A stretch of DNA of 64,000 bases from Tieghemiomyces parasiticus (lineage: Eukaryota; Kickxellomycota; Dimargaritomycetes; Dimargaritales; Dimargaritaceae). The stretch covers positions 1 to 64,000 of the forward strand of contig JANBPT010000101.1 in assembly GCA_027575765.1 (NCBI GenBank), in the 5' to 3' direction. Of this stretch, positions 10,339 through 24,770 are shown piece after piece. The translations under genes were made by a program, and so were the position numbers. The notes beneath the pieces are model-generated. The model made no database searches, was not told the origin of the DNA, and worked only from the letters and a program-made list of their open reading frames with translations. Within the stretch, counting starts at the first letter, position 1, and each line of letters starts with the position of its first letter.

Positions 10339-13293
10339 GGTGGGTAGGGGTGTGGTGGTGTTAGGGTACAGGGGGGAAATAAGAGGGAGTGATGCGTTTG
10401 ACGGGTCAACCAGATAACAAAGATAGGGTATCAGATAAAGGATGAGAGCGATGAGGGGGAGAGATGGAGCTAGAATTGGGCAGAAACATAAATGAAAAAA
10501 GGGAAAAGTGTCTTTAGGCGGGGGGGGTGTTGGGAGCGCTGGCAACTGCAGGTGGACAGTGTTGCCCACGGGTAGGCGAGGCCCTGGTAATATATACGAG
10601 AGGGTCTTAATCGAGGAAGTGGTGAGAAGATTCAGACTGTGCACTGGCTATGTCGTCTTGGGTCGAACGCACTGGTTTAGGACGGATGTCCCACATCCCC
10701 CCCCCCCGCTGAGAGTGACACCAGCGTGGTTGTGCGTGAGAGGCGGGCGGGACCAAGAGGGAGGAGAGTATGGGACTGCTTATCCACTAGCGTGTAGGTC
10801 ACGGGGCAGCTGTGACGGCGCTGTGCGCATCTAAAACGGGACAAGTGAGAGTGCATCGATGAAGGAAAACCTCCACCACTCAAGGAGCATGGCATCATTC
10901 GGTCCCGTACATTACAGTGAAGGAAGGAAGGGGAGGGGCTGATGGAAATGAATCAAGAAAGGTTCGGATGGGTGGAAAAATGCACACACACACACTCCTG
11001 GGCACGTTCAGGATATAGAGAGCCAGTCACTAATCATGGACCGTACATGCAACTGGTACTGCGCCCTTTCCTTGCGTGGAGCGCCTTAGTGCTTATTGGG
11101 CAGGGAGGGTGGGTAGGGCGGTTAAGCTAGCCCATTAACTTTGGCTAGAGTCCACAAAGGTAGGCCGCATGCAGTGAGCAGCAGTGAGACCTACAGCCCG
11201 TGGGAGTGCCTAAAGAACCCCCCCCCACCCGGATCAACTGGCATCCACCATTGAACCCTGGGGGGGATGTATGCGGCCCATATAGACTGGTTCCATTACG
11301 TATGTATGCTGTCGCCAGACAAGGAGGGTGCATGTAGTAGGCGTGCTGGAGACTAACAACACAGTGCTACGGCGGCTGGAGAATCGTTTGGTACCGCCGG
11401 CCTCGCCCTTGCTTGTCGCGGTCGGTTGTGTATGTGCTCGCTCTCTCGTAATGGTCACCGATAATCCCCGCCGGCGAAAAAGGTTGGAACTAGCGATAGC
11501 ATCGACTTGGGCGGGCGGGAATTCACACCCGCAGACACGCTAGTCCTGCCAACATCGTTTAGTCAGCCAGTCGACCGTGGGACGGGGGTGATAATGAAAC
11601 CGAGCCAGGGAGAAAGGATGGTCAGACGTAGTGCTGCCGTCATCGGCGGACGCTGCCATTCACTGCCCTGTCTTGCCCCCCCCCTCCCCTGCAAGCTCCG
11701 TCTACGAAAGGCATGCGTGAATATATGCTGGGGTCACATGGTGACGATCTCTTTCATCAGGAGAGAGGGGGAGTAGGCGACCGTTGCGGGATAGGGGAGT
11801 TAGCCGAGACATCCTCACTTTCGCACTCGTAGGCCATCGTTTGCTGGCAACACCATCAGCCATTGAGAGGCTAACGGCGCCACCTACACGCACCCAACAA
11901 TGCTGCGAGCCGCACTTTCCCCTGTTTACTGGAACCACGCCGGCTGCTCCTTCCGAAACGATGGCACACAGCAGCTCTGTATCGTATGGCCTATCCCTTC
12001 TCACATACAGTCTCCAGCCCAATCAGCCGGCAGGGATGGCCAGGCAAGGGAGGGGCGGTCTGAAGCTGGCACCGCCCATCCAGCTCAGCCAACTCAAACT
12101 TGCGCTGGGTTTTTGGTGAACACACGACCCCTGGCCAACCTCCCTCCGCCTGCCTCGCCAACAGGGGAGCTGATAAAATGACTTGGCTAAAACCTAGGCC
12201 CCCCGACCAGTGACAGACGAGAAGTCACCGGCCGTAGTTGATCGCAAGGAAAGCGGCAGGGCTGTGTACTGGAGCGCCACCATGTGACCGCGGTTCCAGT
12301 TGGCTGTCTGCTGCCCGCCCAGCCCTTTGGATAGAACCCGAGAAATACGCGGCAATGTACAGCGCGGCGGCGGGGCGTACTGAATTGGTAGAGTGCTCCC
12401 GCAGTTTACACGGATTTCCCCCAAGGCGTGTGGTTGGAAAACCGATGGAATGCAAGCAAAAGCCTTGTGACTACTGCCATCTCCCGACGTCGCTCGCTAC
12501 GGCCACTAAGCGCGCAAAGCGAGGTAATCGGGCTATGTAGTTAAACTGGGCCCCTTCCGCCTTCGTATTGGCTGATCAGACTATAGAAAAATGTGCCCCC
12601 CCTCCCTCCTCTCAACCGTGAAGTGCACTGCCAAAGATTGGAGTACACAATATAAGCAGCAAAAAACAAACAATATGAACTGCCCGTTCGACTTGGCCGG
12701 ATTGCCATGAAGGCTGCTCAGGCCGAGGTTCCGCCCGCAAGGCGGTCCAAGTAGCCCTGGATTTTGATGTTATCACGGCAGAATCCGATGTTGGTGTAGA
12801 CCGCACCTTGCTGGCCACGATGCCAGTGCCGTTTCGAGTTTGCCGGGCGTCAAGTACTATCCAGAGCCCGGAGATGTCAGCATACATATGGTTTTATGAT
12901 ATTGCCCTCGTGAGGACACGGGTCCCGGCCGCGTGGGAGAAGTCCCATGTTCGAATCTTTGGGGGTTTAAACGGCCTGCATCTACAGAAACCCGGGCCGC
13001 ATATAGCCGCTGTATAATCCACCGGGTCAGGGCGGACGAAACAGTAAATCCCAAATACATCAGTATAAAGCCGCATCGTGCACCTTGACGCTCATCTCTC
13101 CTAACTAGTAGCCGGATTGGCGGCTGACGCTCGAGCCTTTACTACGCTTTATGTAACACAATGAACTAGGGACGCGGTCGGAACATGCGCAGGTGAATAG
13201 GATTGTGTAAGGATTAAACTATCGAAACGCGCACCCACGCCTTGGCGCACTTTCTCTCTCCCTCTCCCCTCCCCCGCCCTCCGGGTGAGGGGT
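10339..13293. other. Intergenic region, no supported gene
   Basis: It contains the leader and likely promoter of the small Ser/Pro-rich gene, a run of 11 C at 10697-10707, a short CA repeat near 10983, and the 3' flank of the casein kinase gene. Short open frames (for example 11500-11780, 12238-12540) have no motif, signal peptide or splice support. Confidence 0.5.
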
Positions 13294-13971
13294 TTAGTTT
13301 GCCGGGGTGACACCCTTTTCCAAGCGCTCCTGCTTCTCGGCCCTGGCTTTATCCTGCCACCGGTGGGCTTCGGCAATTTCATGGACCTTAAACCCAAAAA
13401 TCTTGGGTTCGTAACGGGCAGCAGACTTGGTCGGGATAAGGGACGGGTGGGTCTGAAAGATCATGTGGGGCAGACTGCTTCCGAAATACGCCCCGTCGAT
13501 GGCAGCGTGGCGAGCAGACTTCGGATTATAAATATCCTGGCAGTGTGGGCAGTACAGCTTGACCGGGTGGATCCCAGGGACGTCGGTGAGCCCCACGGGG
13601 AGCAAGGACTGGTTGTTGCAGAGGACCCGCGGGCACCGACCGAACCCGCCCGTCTTGTACTTCTCAAGCACCTTTTGCATGCCCCGGGACGTTATGACAT
13701 ACCGCGCGTGAATCAGCCCGTACAGGTGGCGGGCTGAACGATCCACCACCTCGCGTGTCGCTTCATCCAACGCCGACTCGTCCAGATCATCCGCAATCAT
13801 CTGCAATGCCGCCTGGTAATGCTCCACCTCCGAATTCAGGCCCGTCAGGTTGAACCTGTCGGCGATGTAGTCCTCATCGATCTCGACAAAGTACTCATTG
13901 CCCTTGAGGTAGAGGAACCACTCGGCCCAGTACCGCGCGTAGTCGCCCTCGCTGTTGCTGTCGTCGAGCAT
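13294..13971 (-). CDS. CKB1: Casein kinase 2 regulatory (beta) subunit
   Basis: A single exon of 225 codons. CK2 beta dimerises and bridges two catalytic alpha subunits in the CK2 tetramer, tuning substrate choice of this nuclear and cytosolic Ser/Thr kinase. The family signature is plain: a WFLYLKGNEYFVEIDEDYIA-type N-terminal block, DRFNLTGL, LYGLIHARYVITSRG, and the zinc ribbon CPRVLCN ... YCPHCQDIY whose four cysteines build the dimer interface, followed by the DGAYFGSSLPHMIF block. The start at 13971 is chosen because MLDDSNSEGDYARYW aligns with the usual acidic N-terminus; the upstream in-frame sequence is C/T-rich leader. Length is close to the usual 215 or so residues. The gene is divergent from DPM1. 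Confidence 0.97.
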   Translation of the reverse strand: MLDDSNSEGDYARYWAEWFLYLKGNEYFVEIDEDYIADRFNLTGLNSEVEHYQAALQMIADDLDESALDEATREVVDRSARHLYGLIHARYVITSRGMQKVLEKYKTGGFGRCPRVLCNNQSLLPVGLTDVPGIHPVKLYCPHCQDIYNPKSARHAAIDGAYFGSSLPHMIFQTHPSLIPTKSAARYEPKIFGFKVHEIAEAHRWQDKARAEKQERLEKGVTPAN

Positions 13972-16388
<2,417 letters not shown>

Positions 16389-16705
16389 TTTACCGGTACT
16401 CCCTACTTTTTGATGGCACCATACGGCCTCGGCGGACCGAATCCCCCATGTTTTTAGCCCTTTGCATATGGTCTACACGAAATCATTTGGCCTACTAATA
16501 TATAAATTGTCAACGCGTGGACACGACTGGCTTGCCACATTACCAATCAATCTCGGACCTACGGCGGTAATTTCCGATGCCAGCCGAATAATGACAATAA
16601 CCTATCTTAAGTTGGTCGATCTACCGCTCAATTAGTTTATCTAGTGCTGACCCAGCGATTGGCCCCTCCTAGCTCTAAAGGGTAACGAAAGTCTGGCCCT
16701 CACCC
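16389..16705. other. Convergent 3' flanks of DPM1 and the TMEM223-like gene
   Basis: 317 bp between two stop codons. It is AT-richer than its surroundings, with ATATATAAATTG near 16498. No canonical AATAAA is obvious on either strand and no gene is seen. Confidence 0.5.
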
Positions 16706-17754
16706 TTATTTCGTAATGGTCGGCGTCTTATTAAACAGCACGTCCCAGGCCTGGGGTTGGAGCATCTCGGCACGAGGCTTAAACTGCATGGACATGGTGC
16801 TACCGGGGACCACGAGGAAGTAGTCGCGCTTCTTTTCGACGGCGCCCGCGGCATCGAGCAAGGGGTAACGCGATGCGGCGGCGTGGAGGGATGTGGTGAT
16901 CGGCGGCGGAGCTCTAAATATACCCGACCGTTCGACCACCAGACGTTGTCCGCCCCGGAGCATGGTAAACTTGGTCACGTTTGTGCGGCCCATGTAGTAA
17001 GCCAAGACGGTGAACCCAGCCGACAAGGCAAGGGTGCCGAGTGTGATGGCGGCCCGCTGGTACGGAGAGGCCAAGCCGCCAGTATCACTGTCCAGGGTCT
17101 CGTAATTTGGTAGATGATAGTAGGCCAGGTGGGCCATGTTGACAAAGAGGATCGTTTGGAGGATCACTACCGGGATAGCCTTGTAGCGGAACGGACGGCC
17201 GTCCCGACGGTACATGATAATATCTTTGGTCTCGGCGGCTTTGAGGAGCTCGCGCGCCGCCTGGATCTGGCTCCCAGTGGGTCGAAGGCGGTTGACGGCA
17301 ATCAGACCTCGGAGCAGGCGTTCCGTCCGGTCGTGGGGGTTGGACCGGAGGATCTCACCGGCCGAAAGCTTGGGGTTAGCCGCCAATGGAGTCGGTGCCG
17401 TGCTCGCCGAGCGTGTACCCAGACCCGCGAGGTTGAACCGGCCGGTCAGGCGTGGTGCGAAGAGGGTGGAGTGGGCCGATGGCCCTGCGTAATAAAGGTG
17501 GTGGCGGTGATAATAGTATTGGCGAAAGGAGGGAGGGGGAGGTGGGCAGAAGTCAGGTTGAGGAGGAGGAGGAGGAGGAGGGAGCAATAGCTTGCTACAT
17601 GTTGCCGGAGGGGAGGGAGAGAGCCTGCCCATGGCTGTGGCGCGCAGCTGACAATTGTCGAGCCGTGGATTTCGGAGTTTGAGCGATCCAGCAAGTGCAG
17701 GGGCATCGACTTACCTCCGCGGATCGTGAACAGGCGCAATGTGAAGTGGGACAT
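16706..17754 (-). CDS. Two-TM mitochondrial protein, TMEM223-like
   Basis: Two exons on the minus strand: 17754-17715 and 17484-16706, 272 residues. Exon 1 starts in a strong context (CCACCATGTCC) and encodes MSHFTLRLFTIRG, a short amphipathic start typical of mitochondrial import. Its GTAAGT donor joins in phase to a TTACGCAG acceptor after a long pyrimidine tract with a CTGAC branch point. A continuous frame also runs through the intron as poly-Pro and His/Tyr repeats; that part is intronic. The mature protein has KDIIMYRRDGRPFRY before TM1 (about residues 116-137) and TM2 (about 158-178), then a soluble C-terminal domain with RGGQRLVVE. This layout matches TMEM223, an inner-membrane factor for COX1 biogenesis; TMEM70/TMEM186 relatives are the alternative. 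Confidence 0.75.
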
Positions 17755-18786
17755 GGTGGATCAAGGGTCGATTGGCAAAACTAACTAGGCGGGCAGTAAG
17801 AGATCTTGAGCGAGGCCATGAAATGCCAGGTTGGACGCTGGCGAGACACAGGGTACATGCAGTTCAGCTCTTCTACTTGGCAGCGGCTCTAGATTCCGGG
17901 AATCCCATCGTGTCAGCGTATGATGGCGAGGGGATGTCTTTCCCTCCCCGCACTTGGTCAAATAGAGGTTGTTCCGGGCCATATGTCTGGTCAGCTCTGA
18001 CACGATGGCGAGAGCTGAGTCGTCTAGTGCGGGTCACTGGTAAGTTGAGAGGCTTTGCAGCTGGTTCCGGTGGTGGTGGACGGGGCCCGGACTGTGCACC
18101 ATCCACCAAGACTTTACCTGCGACTCCGTACATGGGCTTGCCAGGAACCAACAGACCCCTCGTAGTGGCCAGCGGGGCAACAAGCTCTCTCTCTTTCCCC
18201 CTCTGGCCTTTTCAGGTGAACGTAGCGAAGGGGGGCCAGGGAATATTCTTCTAAGGTACCTGCTCACCCGAAGGCCTCAGGGACCCAATCGCACATCTCG
18301 GCTTCCCGATCAACCTCCGAGCTATTTACCACGGTAAACATTTTTCCGTTTTCCGAGGTTAAGCCCTCCGTCATGTACGAGGCGGTGGGTGGTGTGTGAG
18401 TCGATACACCCAGGGGCATGCCATCGTTCCCACTGGCGTGCGTCCCATAGTTATTGATCCCAAGTACACGTACAGCATCCTGGCTCTTTTCATGTGCCAG
18501 GCCGCCATAGGTCCTGGTCGGTCTGTAAAGGTCAGGCGCCACCCACGGCCTCCCACCACGCGGAACTTTCAGGTGCTGATTCCCCTTGGCCTGGACGGTG
18601 CACGTCATATAAGCCGAGGAACCCGCCCCGGCTGTCCTCGTTACCCTTTCTCGACCGTCTATTCCTACCTGTGTACCTTTAGCCTCCTATCGCTTTCGAC
18701 ATACCCTACTTGCTGCGTCACCTCCAGCTGACCCTCTATTGCTCCTCACACCTCCAAAGCCCATCTCCAACCTACCTACATTCGTC
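17755..18786. other. Shared upstream region, TMEM223-like gene and SDR gene
   Basis: About 1 kb between divergent starts. A CATATAAGCC element at 18604-18613 lies some 175 bp before the SDR start and may be its TATA box. Open frames here (for example 17772-18254) show no motif. Confidence 0.45.
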
Positions 18787-20028
18787 ATGTCTCTCCGTGG
18801 CAAGACTATCTTTATCAGCGGCGCCTCTCGGTAAGTGACGGCGACTATCCACCTTGTGCCACCTCCTTCCTCTTTTGGCCCGGTCGGCTGACTGGCCGGG
18901 TTTCCATGCCGTAGCGGACTAAGGTGCCGAAATTCCCAACCCAGCCGCCGGGGCTCACCTTCGCGTTACCACTACTCGCCATCCTCCTTGCCACCCTCAG
19001 CGGCATCGGAAAGGCCATCGCTCTGCGCGCTGCCCGCGACGGTGCCAACGTCGTCATTGCGGCGAAGACCGCCACCCCGCATCCCAAGGTACGCATACCT
19101 CCCACCCATTCTGGGGCCCGTCTGGGGCAATCAGTGCCGTGAACCCTGGACTCCCTCCGACCCATCATAGCACGGCCTATTTCCCGCCTACTCTGTACTA
19201 ACCCCACTCTATCCACGCCGTTTCGCCTCCATACAATCGCCACCACTTCTTCCCCCCCCCCCACATCTGTGTCAGCTCCCGGGTACCATCTACTCCGCCG
19301 CCGAGGAGGTCGAGAAGCTGGGCGGTAATGCCCTGCCTGTGGTGTGCGACATCCGTGACGAGGTCCAGGTCAAGAGCGCCGTGGAGCAGGCCGTAGCCAA
19401 GTTTGGCGGAATCGACGTCCTGGTCAACAACGCCTCGGCCATCAAGCTGTCCAACACTACGAACCTGAGCCTCAAGGATTACGACCTGATGGCGGACATC
19501 AACGCGCGCGGCACCTGGCTTATGTCCAAGACTGTCCTTCCGCACCTGCGCAAGGCCGGCAACCCGCACATCCTTAATCTGTCACCGCCGCTCACCATGG
19601 AGTCCCGCTGGTTCAAGAAGCACGTCGGCTACACCATGGCCAAGTTTGGCATGTCTATGTGCGTCCTGGGTATGTCGGAAGAGCTCCGGGCGGATGGAAT
19701 CGCTGTCAACGCCCTCTGGCCCTTCACCGTCATTGACACCGCCGCCGTGACCCAGCTGGGGGATCTCGGTAACCAGCGCCGCCACATGCGGACTCCGGAG
19801 ATCATGGCCGACGCTGCCCACGCCATCCTGACCAAGCCCGCCCGTGAGTTCACGGGTAAATTCTGCGTCGACGAGGCCCTCCTCCGCGACCTGGGTGTCA
19901 CTGATTTCAAGAAGTACCAGGTCGATCCCAAGGTCCCCGAACTGGACCTATTCCTCGACTTTTTCGTCGATGACGCTACCTCCGGCCGGCTGCTCCTGCG
20001 CCGCTCCGAGCACGCTACCAAGCTGTAG
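18787..20028 (+). CDS. HSDL2-like short-chain dehydrogenase/reductase
   Basis: Three exons: 18787-18830, 19001-19088 and 19276-20028, 294 residues, with GTAAGT and GTACGC donors and CAG acceptors. The nucleotide-binding motif is split by intron 1: SGAS in exon 1 and RGIG in exon 2 make SGASRGIG at residues 11-18. NNAS follows near 95, the catalytic Ser lies in ILNLSPP, and the YxxxK pair is Tyr163/Lys167 (YTMAK). The whole chain, including ADAAHAILTKPAREFTGKF, matches the SDR domain of hydroxysteroid dehydrogenase-like 2, but the C-terminal SCP2 sterol-carrier domain of the animal protein is absent. The substrate of this family is not settled, though NAD(P)-linked lipid oxidoreduction is likely. 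The C-terminus ATKL weakly resembles a peroxisomal PTS1, so location is uncertain. Confidence 0.93.
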
Positions 20029-20135
20029 AAGAAGGAGTAGCCTACACCCTCTTATCCAATCCCATCTGATGCATTACACTCCCTTTGCGCCTTACCATAC
20101 GGTCCATCATAACACACAGTCTGGCATATAGTTTG

Positions 20136-20141
20136 TTTATT
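20136..20141 (-). terminator. Poly(A) signal of RRP42
   Basis: AATAAA on the minus strand, 137 bp after the RRP42 stop, within the 250 bp convergent gap with the SDR gene. Confidence 0.4.
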
Positions 20142-20277
20142 TATCAGTGCCGTTGGGTAGCGGGCGTGGAGGGAGGGGGGAAGGACCCAGGCAAAGTATA
20201 CATATAAAATGAATTCCGACTACACGTGTGCGAGAGGGAGGGGTCCAGCGATCTGACCAACTTTTCCCGTGGCGGCT

Positions 20278-21620
20278 TCATAGGAAAGTGTTGGACAGGA
20301 AAGTGCTGACGTGGCCCTGGTGCTTGGTGCTTTCCAAAGTCTTGACCTCGGTCTCGATCCGCTTGGTCAGGTCCTTGTGCATCTCGGCGGCAATCTGGGT
20401 GGCGCTCTGTTTCGCGCCATGTCCAGCAAGGGGGAGGGTGAAGAGTGTACAGACATTATTTTGTGTGTGTGTGTGTGGGGGAGGGGGAGGGTTGAAGAAT
20501 GGTGTGAGTCTAGGGAATGAGACACTGCCTGTGGTCGTGACTATTTTTTTACCACGCGTCATTGACGGGTGAAAGGGCAATATAAACACTATGCGATTGG
20601 AATATACAACGAAAACATAACTACCACTTACCGTCAGTAGCTCGGGCATGACACTCTCTGGGATAGTGCCCAGGGCGCTCTTCTGCACGGCACAAATCTT
20701 GCCCTGGGGGTTCACAAGGACGGTGAGCCGACTATCGACACAATACTCCTCGGTCATGGAGGCGTCGGCGATGTAGGCACCCTTGGCCCAGTTTAGAGTG
20801 ATGGCCAGCGGTAACCTTTCCCGTCCGGGAACCGGAAGGGCGGCCTCAGCATCGTCAATCACGTCGAAATCCATCTCGCCGTCGTCGCCCGTGGCTTCAA
20901 TCTCGACCTGCGGTATCCGTGCATTATATAGAGCGGCCACCGTGGCCATCATTAGGGCATCGTAGAGATTGCCGTCGTAGTCCAAGACCTAGAGAGGAGA
21001 GGGGTGGTGTTGGGGAGGGGAGGGGGAGAGAGTTTGGTGTGTGGGGCGCGGTCGGTAGTTGGAAAGGTTAGCGAAGTATAGCCTAGAAGCCTGGCTAGGC
21101 GGACGAGTCAATACCGTCGAAATCCCACGTTCCGTATTGGGATACACCTCCAACGGTAAGCAAGGCGCAAAAGGGGGCATTCGATGTTACTTACCAAGGC
21201 GTCGACGTAGAGGACCCAGCAAGACTGCTTGGGAATGATACACAGTTTACCAAGATCGATCCCGCCGTAGCAGTTGAGCGCACGGGTCAGGAACCGTGTC
21301 AACTCATTATTCAAGTCGTCAATGGCGCGGCCCGCCAAGTTCTGGGAGGCGTTCGGAGAGCACTCGACGTTGCACTGAATGCGGCCCTGGTGGGACGGCT
21401 CGCTAGGATCGATGGAGTTGACCTCGGCCTTCACTCCCACCAAAATGTCGGTGCCAAAACCGATCCGGCAGCGCGCACTTCCGCTCGAGTGCGAAATCAC
21501 GTCCAGACTCAGCAGGTAGTCGCGGTAGTCCCGTGGGCCCCGACCGTCCTCCCGGATACCGGCAGCGAGACCGTCTTGGATGTAGGTGTACTCGGCGTGC
21601 GAAATGAAGCCGGCGTCCAT
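20278..21620 (-). CDS. RRP42: Exosome core subunit Rrp42 (EXOSC7)
   Basis: Three exons on the minus strand: 21620-21195, 20988-20632 and 20406-20278, 303 residues, all introns in phase 0 with GTAAGT donors. Rrp42 is one of six RNase PH-like subunits forming the catalytically inactive ring of the RNA exosome, in nucleus and cytoplasm. Recognisable blocks are RGPRDYRDY, SSGSARCRIG, TDILVGVKAEV, GGIDLGKLCI, CWVLYVDALVLDYDGNLYDA and the RIPQVEIE segment. The last exon encodes an amphipathic helix (SATQIAAEMHKDLTKR) matching the family's C-terminal helix; its intron includes a (TG)8 run at 20462-20477 and its boundary is the least certain. The gene is divergent from PRE1, so two RNA- and protein-turnover genes may share an upstream region. 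Confidence 0.95.
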
Positions 21621-22371
21621 GGTGGTGATTTAGGTGTTGTAAGGGAGGGTAAAGATGGAGTTATTGAGGAAGTGCTCGGGGGGGGGAAGGGTGAAATATG
21701 GTAGGGACGAGATGGGTGACAGGGCACCCTGGTAGCGAAATGAGAAGCGGCGTTGCGCGCAATGGCTGAAATCCAATAGCTTTCCTTCAGTGAATTTTTT
21801 TTCCTCCCCCAATACTTGTGAAGTTGACTAGAGGTATATCGTTGTCGTCTGTATGGTTATGCCAGTGCGTTAGTTAAGGATGCCCTCACAATAATTATCC
21901 AGCTAACTGGCGGTTCCATCAGCGCTTGGGGGTAGTCTGGTCAGCCTCGAGGCCAACATGCGAACTCTAGAACAGGCCCGGCTTGAGTCGAAATCGAGGG
22001 TCTAACCGTAGCTTAAGCCCCCTGTTGTAGAAGGCTAGTCCAGATACCCTAAATGTCCACCTGCAAAGACCTTGCGAACGCTACCCAGTAGAGGTTGGGC
22101 TGAGCAATCCAGCTGCGGCCACGACTCCCTGCCCACTGCGCTACCGCGCCTTCCCCTTCACCAGCTGCTGACCGCCACGTCTGCCAGTCCCGATCGTTAC
22201 AAGTCCGCTTCCCTCCCCCCTATCAACCCCGCATGCGTGCTCTGATTGTAGCCTCTCTGACTTGCCCTATACTTTCATCTCCCACCTTCCCCATTCACCT
22301 AGCTCCTAAGCGTTTCTCCTCCCTTCCCCTTCCTTCTCGCATTCCCTCCAAACCACGCCCGTTCTACAGCC
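21621..22371. promoter_or_regulatory. Divergent promoter region RRP42 / PRE1
   Basis: 751 bp between the two ATGs. Both flanks are C/T-rich in the sense direction of the adjoining gene, as usual in this window. No TATAAA box, and no proteasome-associated element could be recognised with confidence. Confidence 0.4.
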
Positions 22372-23180
22372 ATGGAATGCCTGCTAGGTCTTGTCGGCAA
22401 GGACTTTGTCATCACGGTGACGGACACCTCCGCCATCCGGTCCATCACGGTGCTGAAACACAATGAAGACAAGACCCGCGTGCTGAGCCCTCATACCCTC
22501 ATCTCCTTCAGCGGTGAGGCCGGCGACACCATCAACTTTTCCGAGTATCTTCAGAAGAATATCCAACTCTATGGCATCCGCAACAACATTGAACTCACCC
22601 CCGCCGCCGCCGCGCACTTTGTTCGTCGTGAACTCGCCGAAGCCCTCAGATCGCGAGTAAGTTGCCGAGATTTCCCGACTGGGGCCGCCACTCAGTCGCC
22701 CGCAATGTGTGGTCTCCCCCCCCCCCCCATGGGCCTCGCATTGGAACTCTGGCCCAACAGCTGTGGTTCTACTCCGGCCATAAGTAGTCCTAAGGCATAG
22801 TTTTCCGATCCACCTCTCACCCGCTCCCCTTGACCGGCTTTATAACTTCCCCACCCCCTCCCGTACACATGTCGGTTCTACAGAACGCCTACCAGGCCAA
22901 CCTGCTCCTCAGCGGCTACGACAAGAAGAAGGGCCCCAGCCTCTACTGGATCGACCACCTGGCCGCTCTGGTGCAGCGGCCCTTCGCCGCCCACGGGTAC
23001 TGCGGCTACTACTGTACCTCGATGTTTGACCGTTACTACCGTCCCAACATGGACCTCGAGGAGGCTAAAGATCTGATCCGCAAGTGTCTGCAAGAGCTCC
23101 ACCACCGCTTCATCATTAACCTGCCCCGCTTCTCCGTCAAGGTGGTCGACAAGGACGGTATCCGGGAGATTGAGCTTTAA
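22372..23180 (+). CDS. PRE1: 20S proteasome subunit beta-4 (PSMB2/Pre1)
   Basis: Two exons, 22372-22656 and 22884-23180, joined in phase 0, 193 residues. The subunit sits in the inner beta rings of the 20S proteasome. It starts directly MECLLGLVGKDFVI, with no propeptide and no N-terminal threonine, so it is a structural, non-catalytic beta subunit; the diagnostic blocks are GEAGDTINFSEYLQKNIQLY, LTPAAAAHFVRREL, ANLLLSGYD, APFAAHGY-like RPFAAHGYCGYY and FDRYYRP. Length agrees with the family (about 200). A 5' region with many pyrimidines precedes the start. The animal enzyme usually reads LLAGYD where this one reads LLLSGYD, an ordinary substitution. Confidence 0.97.
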
Positions 23181-24770
23181 GAAGGCTAGGTGACGAGGCC
23201 CGGTTACAACTGAGCTGTCGGACTACGAAGGCTTTCTCGTTTTGTATGAGTCCCCATCTTCACCCTTCTCCACTTTCTTCTTCCCGTCTCGACCGCAGCC
23301 ACCCTCGCGACCATGCGACTCCTCCCGTTTATTTTGTGTACCTTATAAATCGACCACGCTTACATTACCTTTGGAAGTACCATAGATGGGGCAATTCAAG
23401 GACGACATACTGGCAAATAATGGCAGAAAAGGGCACCCTGATGGTCCGCTTTCCAATACCTTAGAGAGATTTCAGATAATGTAGACAACCACTTATTAGT
23501 TGTGCTTTGAAGCGGTAGACGTGAATTTTGTATTTTTTCTACACATCGGTACACGTATGACAGGCTTGGATTACATACGTGGCGAAAATAGAAGGTAGAA
23601 TAACGGGACCAGTTGTATGACACTGCAGAGTATATCATTTGGTATGGAGATTATACCTATTTATCTGAGAACTAAATGATGCAAACATGCCGACTTAACT
23701 TACTAACTAAATCTCCTACCCCAACACTGGTTGAGTAGTAACCGAGATGATCCAATGTTGAATGGGTTCGTTAATGCTGAAAATCTCTCAGTACATCCCT
23801 AACGTCTACGTTTTTTCTTATACTTTCAACCATCCCTACCTCAGTCAATATTCCATGCGAACTAACAAGGTAGGGAATTAGCTCATCAATAAAGAGATTC
23901 GGCTTGTAAAAGTATCGCGCTATTCGACTGTCTAACCCTTTACTTCAGCTGGTCGTATTTTTATTTGTTTTTATTAACTAGACGACTCCCCCCTTTCGCT
24001 ACCATTACTACACTAATACGTAGCCTATATCATTTTGAATTCGCACCTTTAGAAAAGCGGCCGCAGGTCTACCATTTGATAAGAACGAGCGAGTGGAGCA
24101 GGTCAGTACTTGGCACGATAAAAAAAAGGATAATATTAAATGTGTAGCTCTATGATGAGTTTTTCCGCTCATCAATGTCTTTGCGCGGAGGAACTGACTG
24201 CCATGGTCCGGATCACCCGCTGTGGTCGCCACATCCGTCCAACACCATAAAAAGGGGGAAGGGGCACTGCCATTTACTTTCGACCATTAGTTGGTGTTGG
24301 CTCACCACCCCAGGTGATTCTGCGAGACGATCATCCCCGTGAACCTGCACACGGATGGCTCTATGTGTTGCGGCTTGAACCAGGGCTACAGGGTAGTACG
24401 AGTTCCCAGGGTTGAGTTTCACTTGCCAGCCACCCTTTGCGCCGCCTTGCTTATACCCCACTACCTATCCACGACGAAGCTATCTAGTACGTAGAGGTCT
24501 ACCAGCCATCATTCCGCCCACCGGCCGCCACATTCTGGAGCCTGAGTATTAAAACCGCTGGCCAAGGTGAGCCCTGGCCCTGGAAATGTTATAGCGCTCT
24601 CCACATCCGATTTTACCACCAATACGTCGGCCAGCTCTAATGCTTCTATATTGTTGCTCCGCCTTTCAATATATATGTATTTTTTTGCTTAGTATCGCTT
24701 CAGTGCCGCCACTTGAGACTTCCACAGCAACCCATTTTATACCCATCACCTGGCACCCTTCCGCCTCACC
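23181..24770. other. AT-richer intergenic region
   Basis: From about 23400 to 24200 the base composition is clearly more AT-rich than neighbouring DNA. Small frames are present but lack motifs. An AATATATATGTA element at about 24668-24679 lies roughly 95 bp before the secreted-protein start and is its likely TATA box. Whether the AT-rich stretch is a decayed element cannot be told by eye. Confidence 0.4.

Noticed and set aside
12896..12990. GTTCGAATC resembling a tRNA B box
   Set aside because: The flanking bases do not pair into a T-arm and no A box or acceptor stem is found at the right distance.
17485..17632. Poly-Pro and His/Tyr-rich N-terminus of a 308-codon frame
   Set aside because: This stretch has a branch point, pyrimidine tract and CAG acceptor, so it is the end of an intron; the true N-terminus is at 17754.
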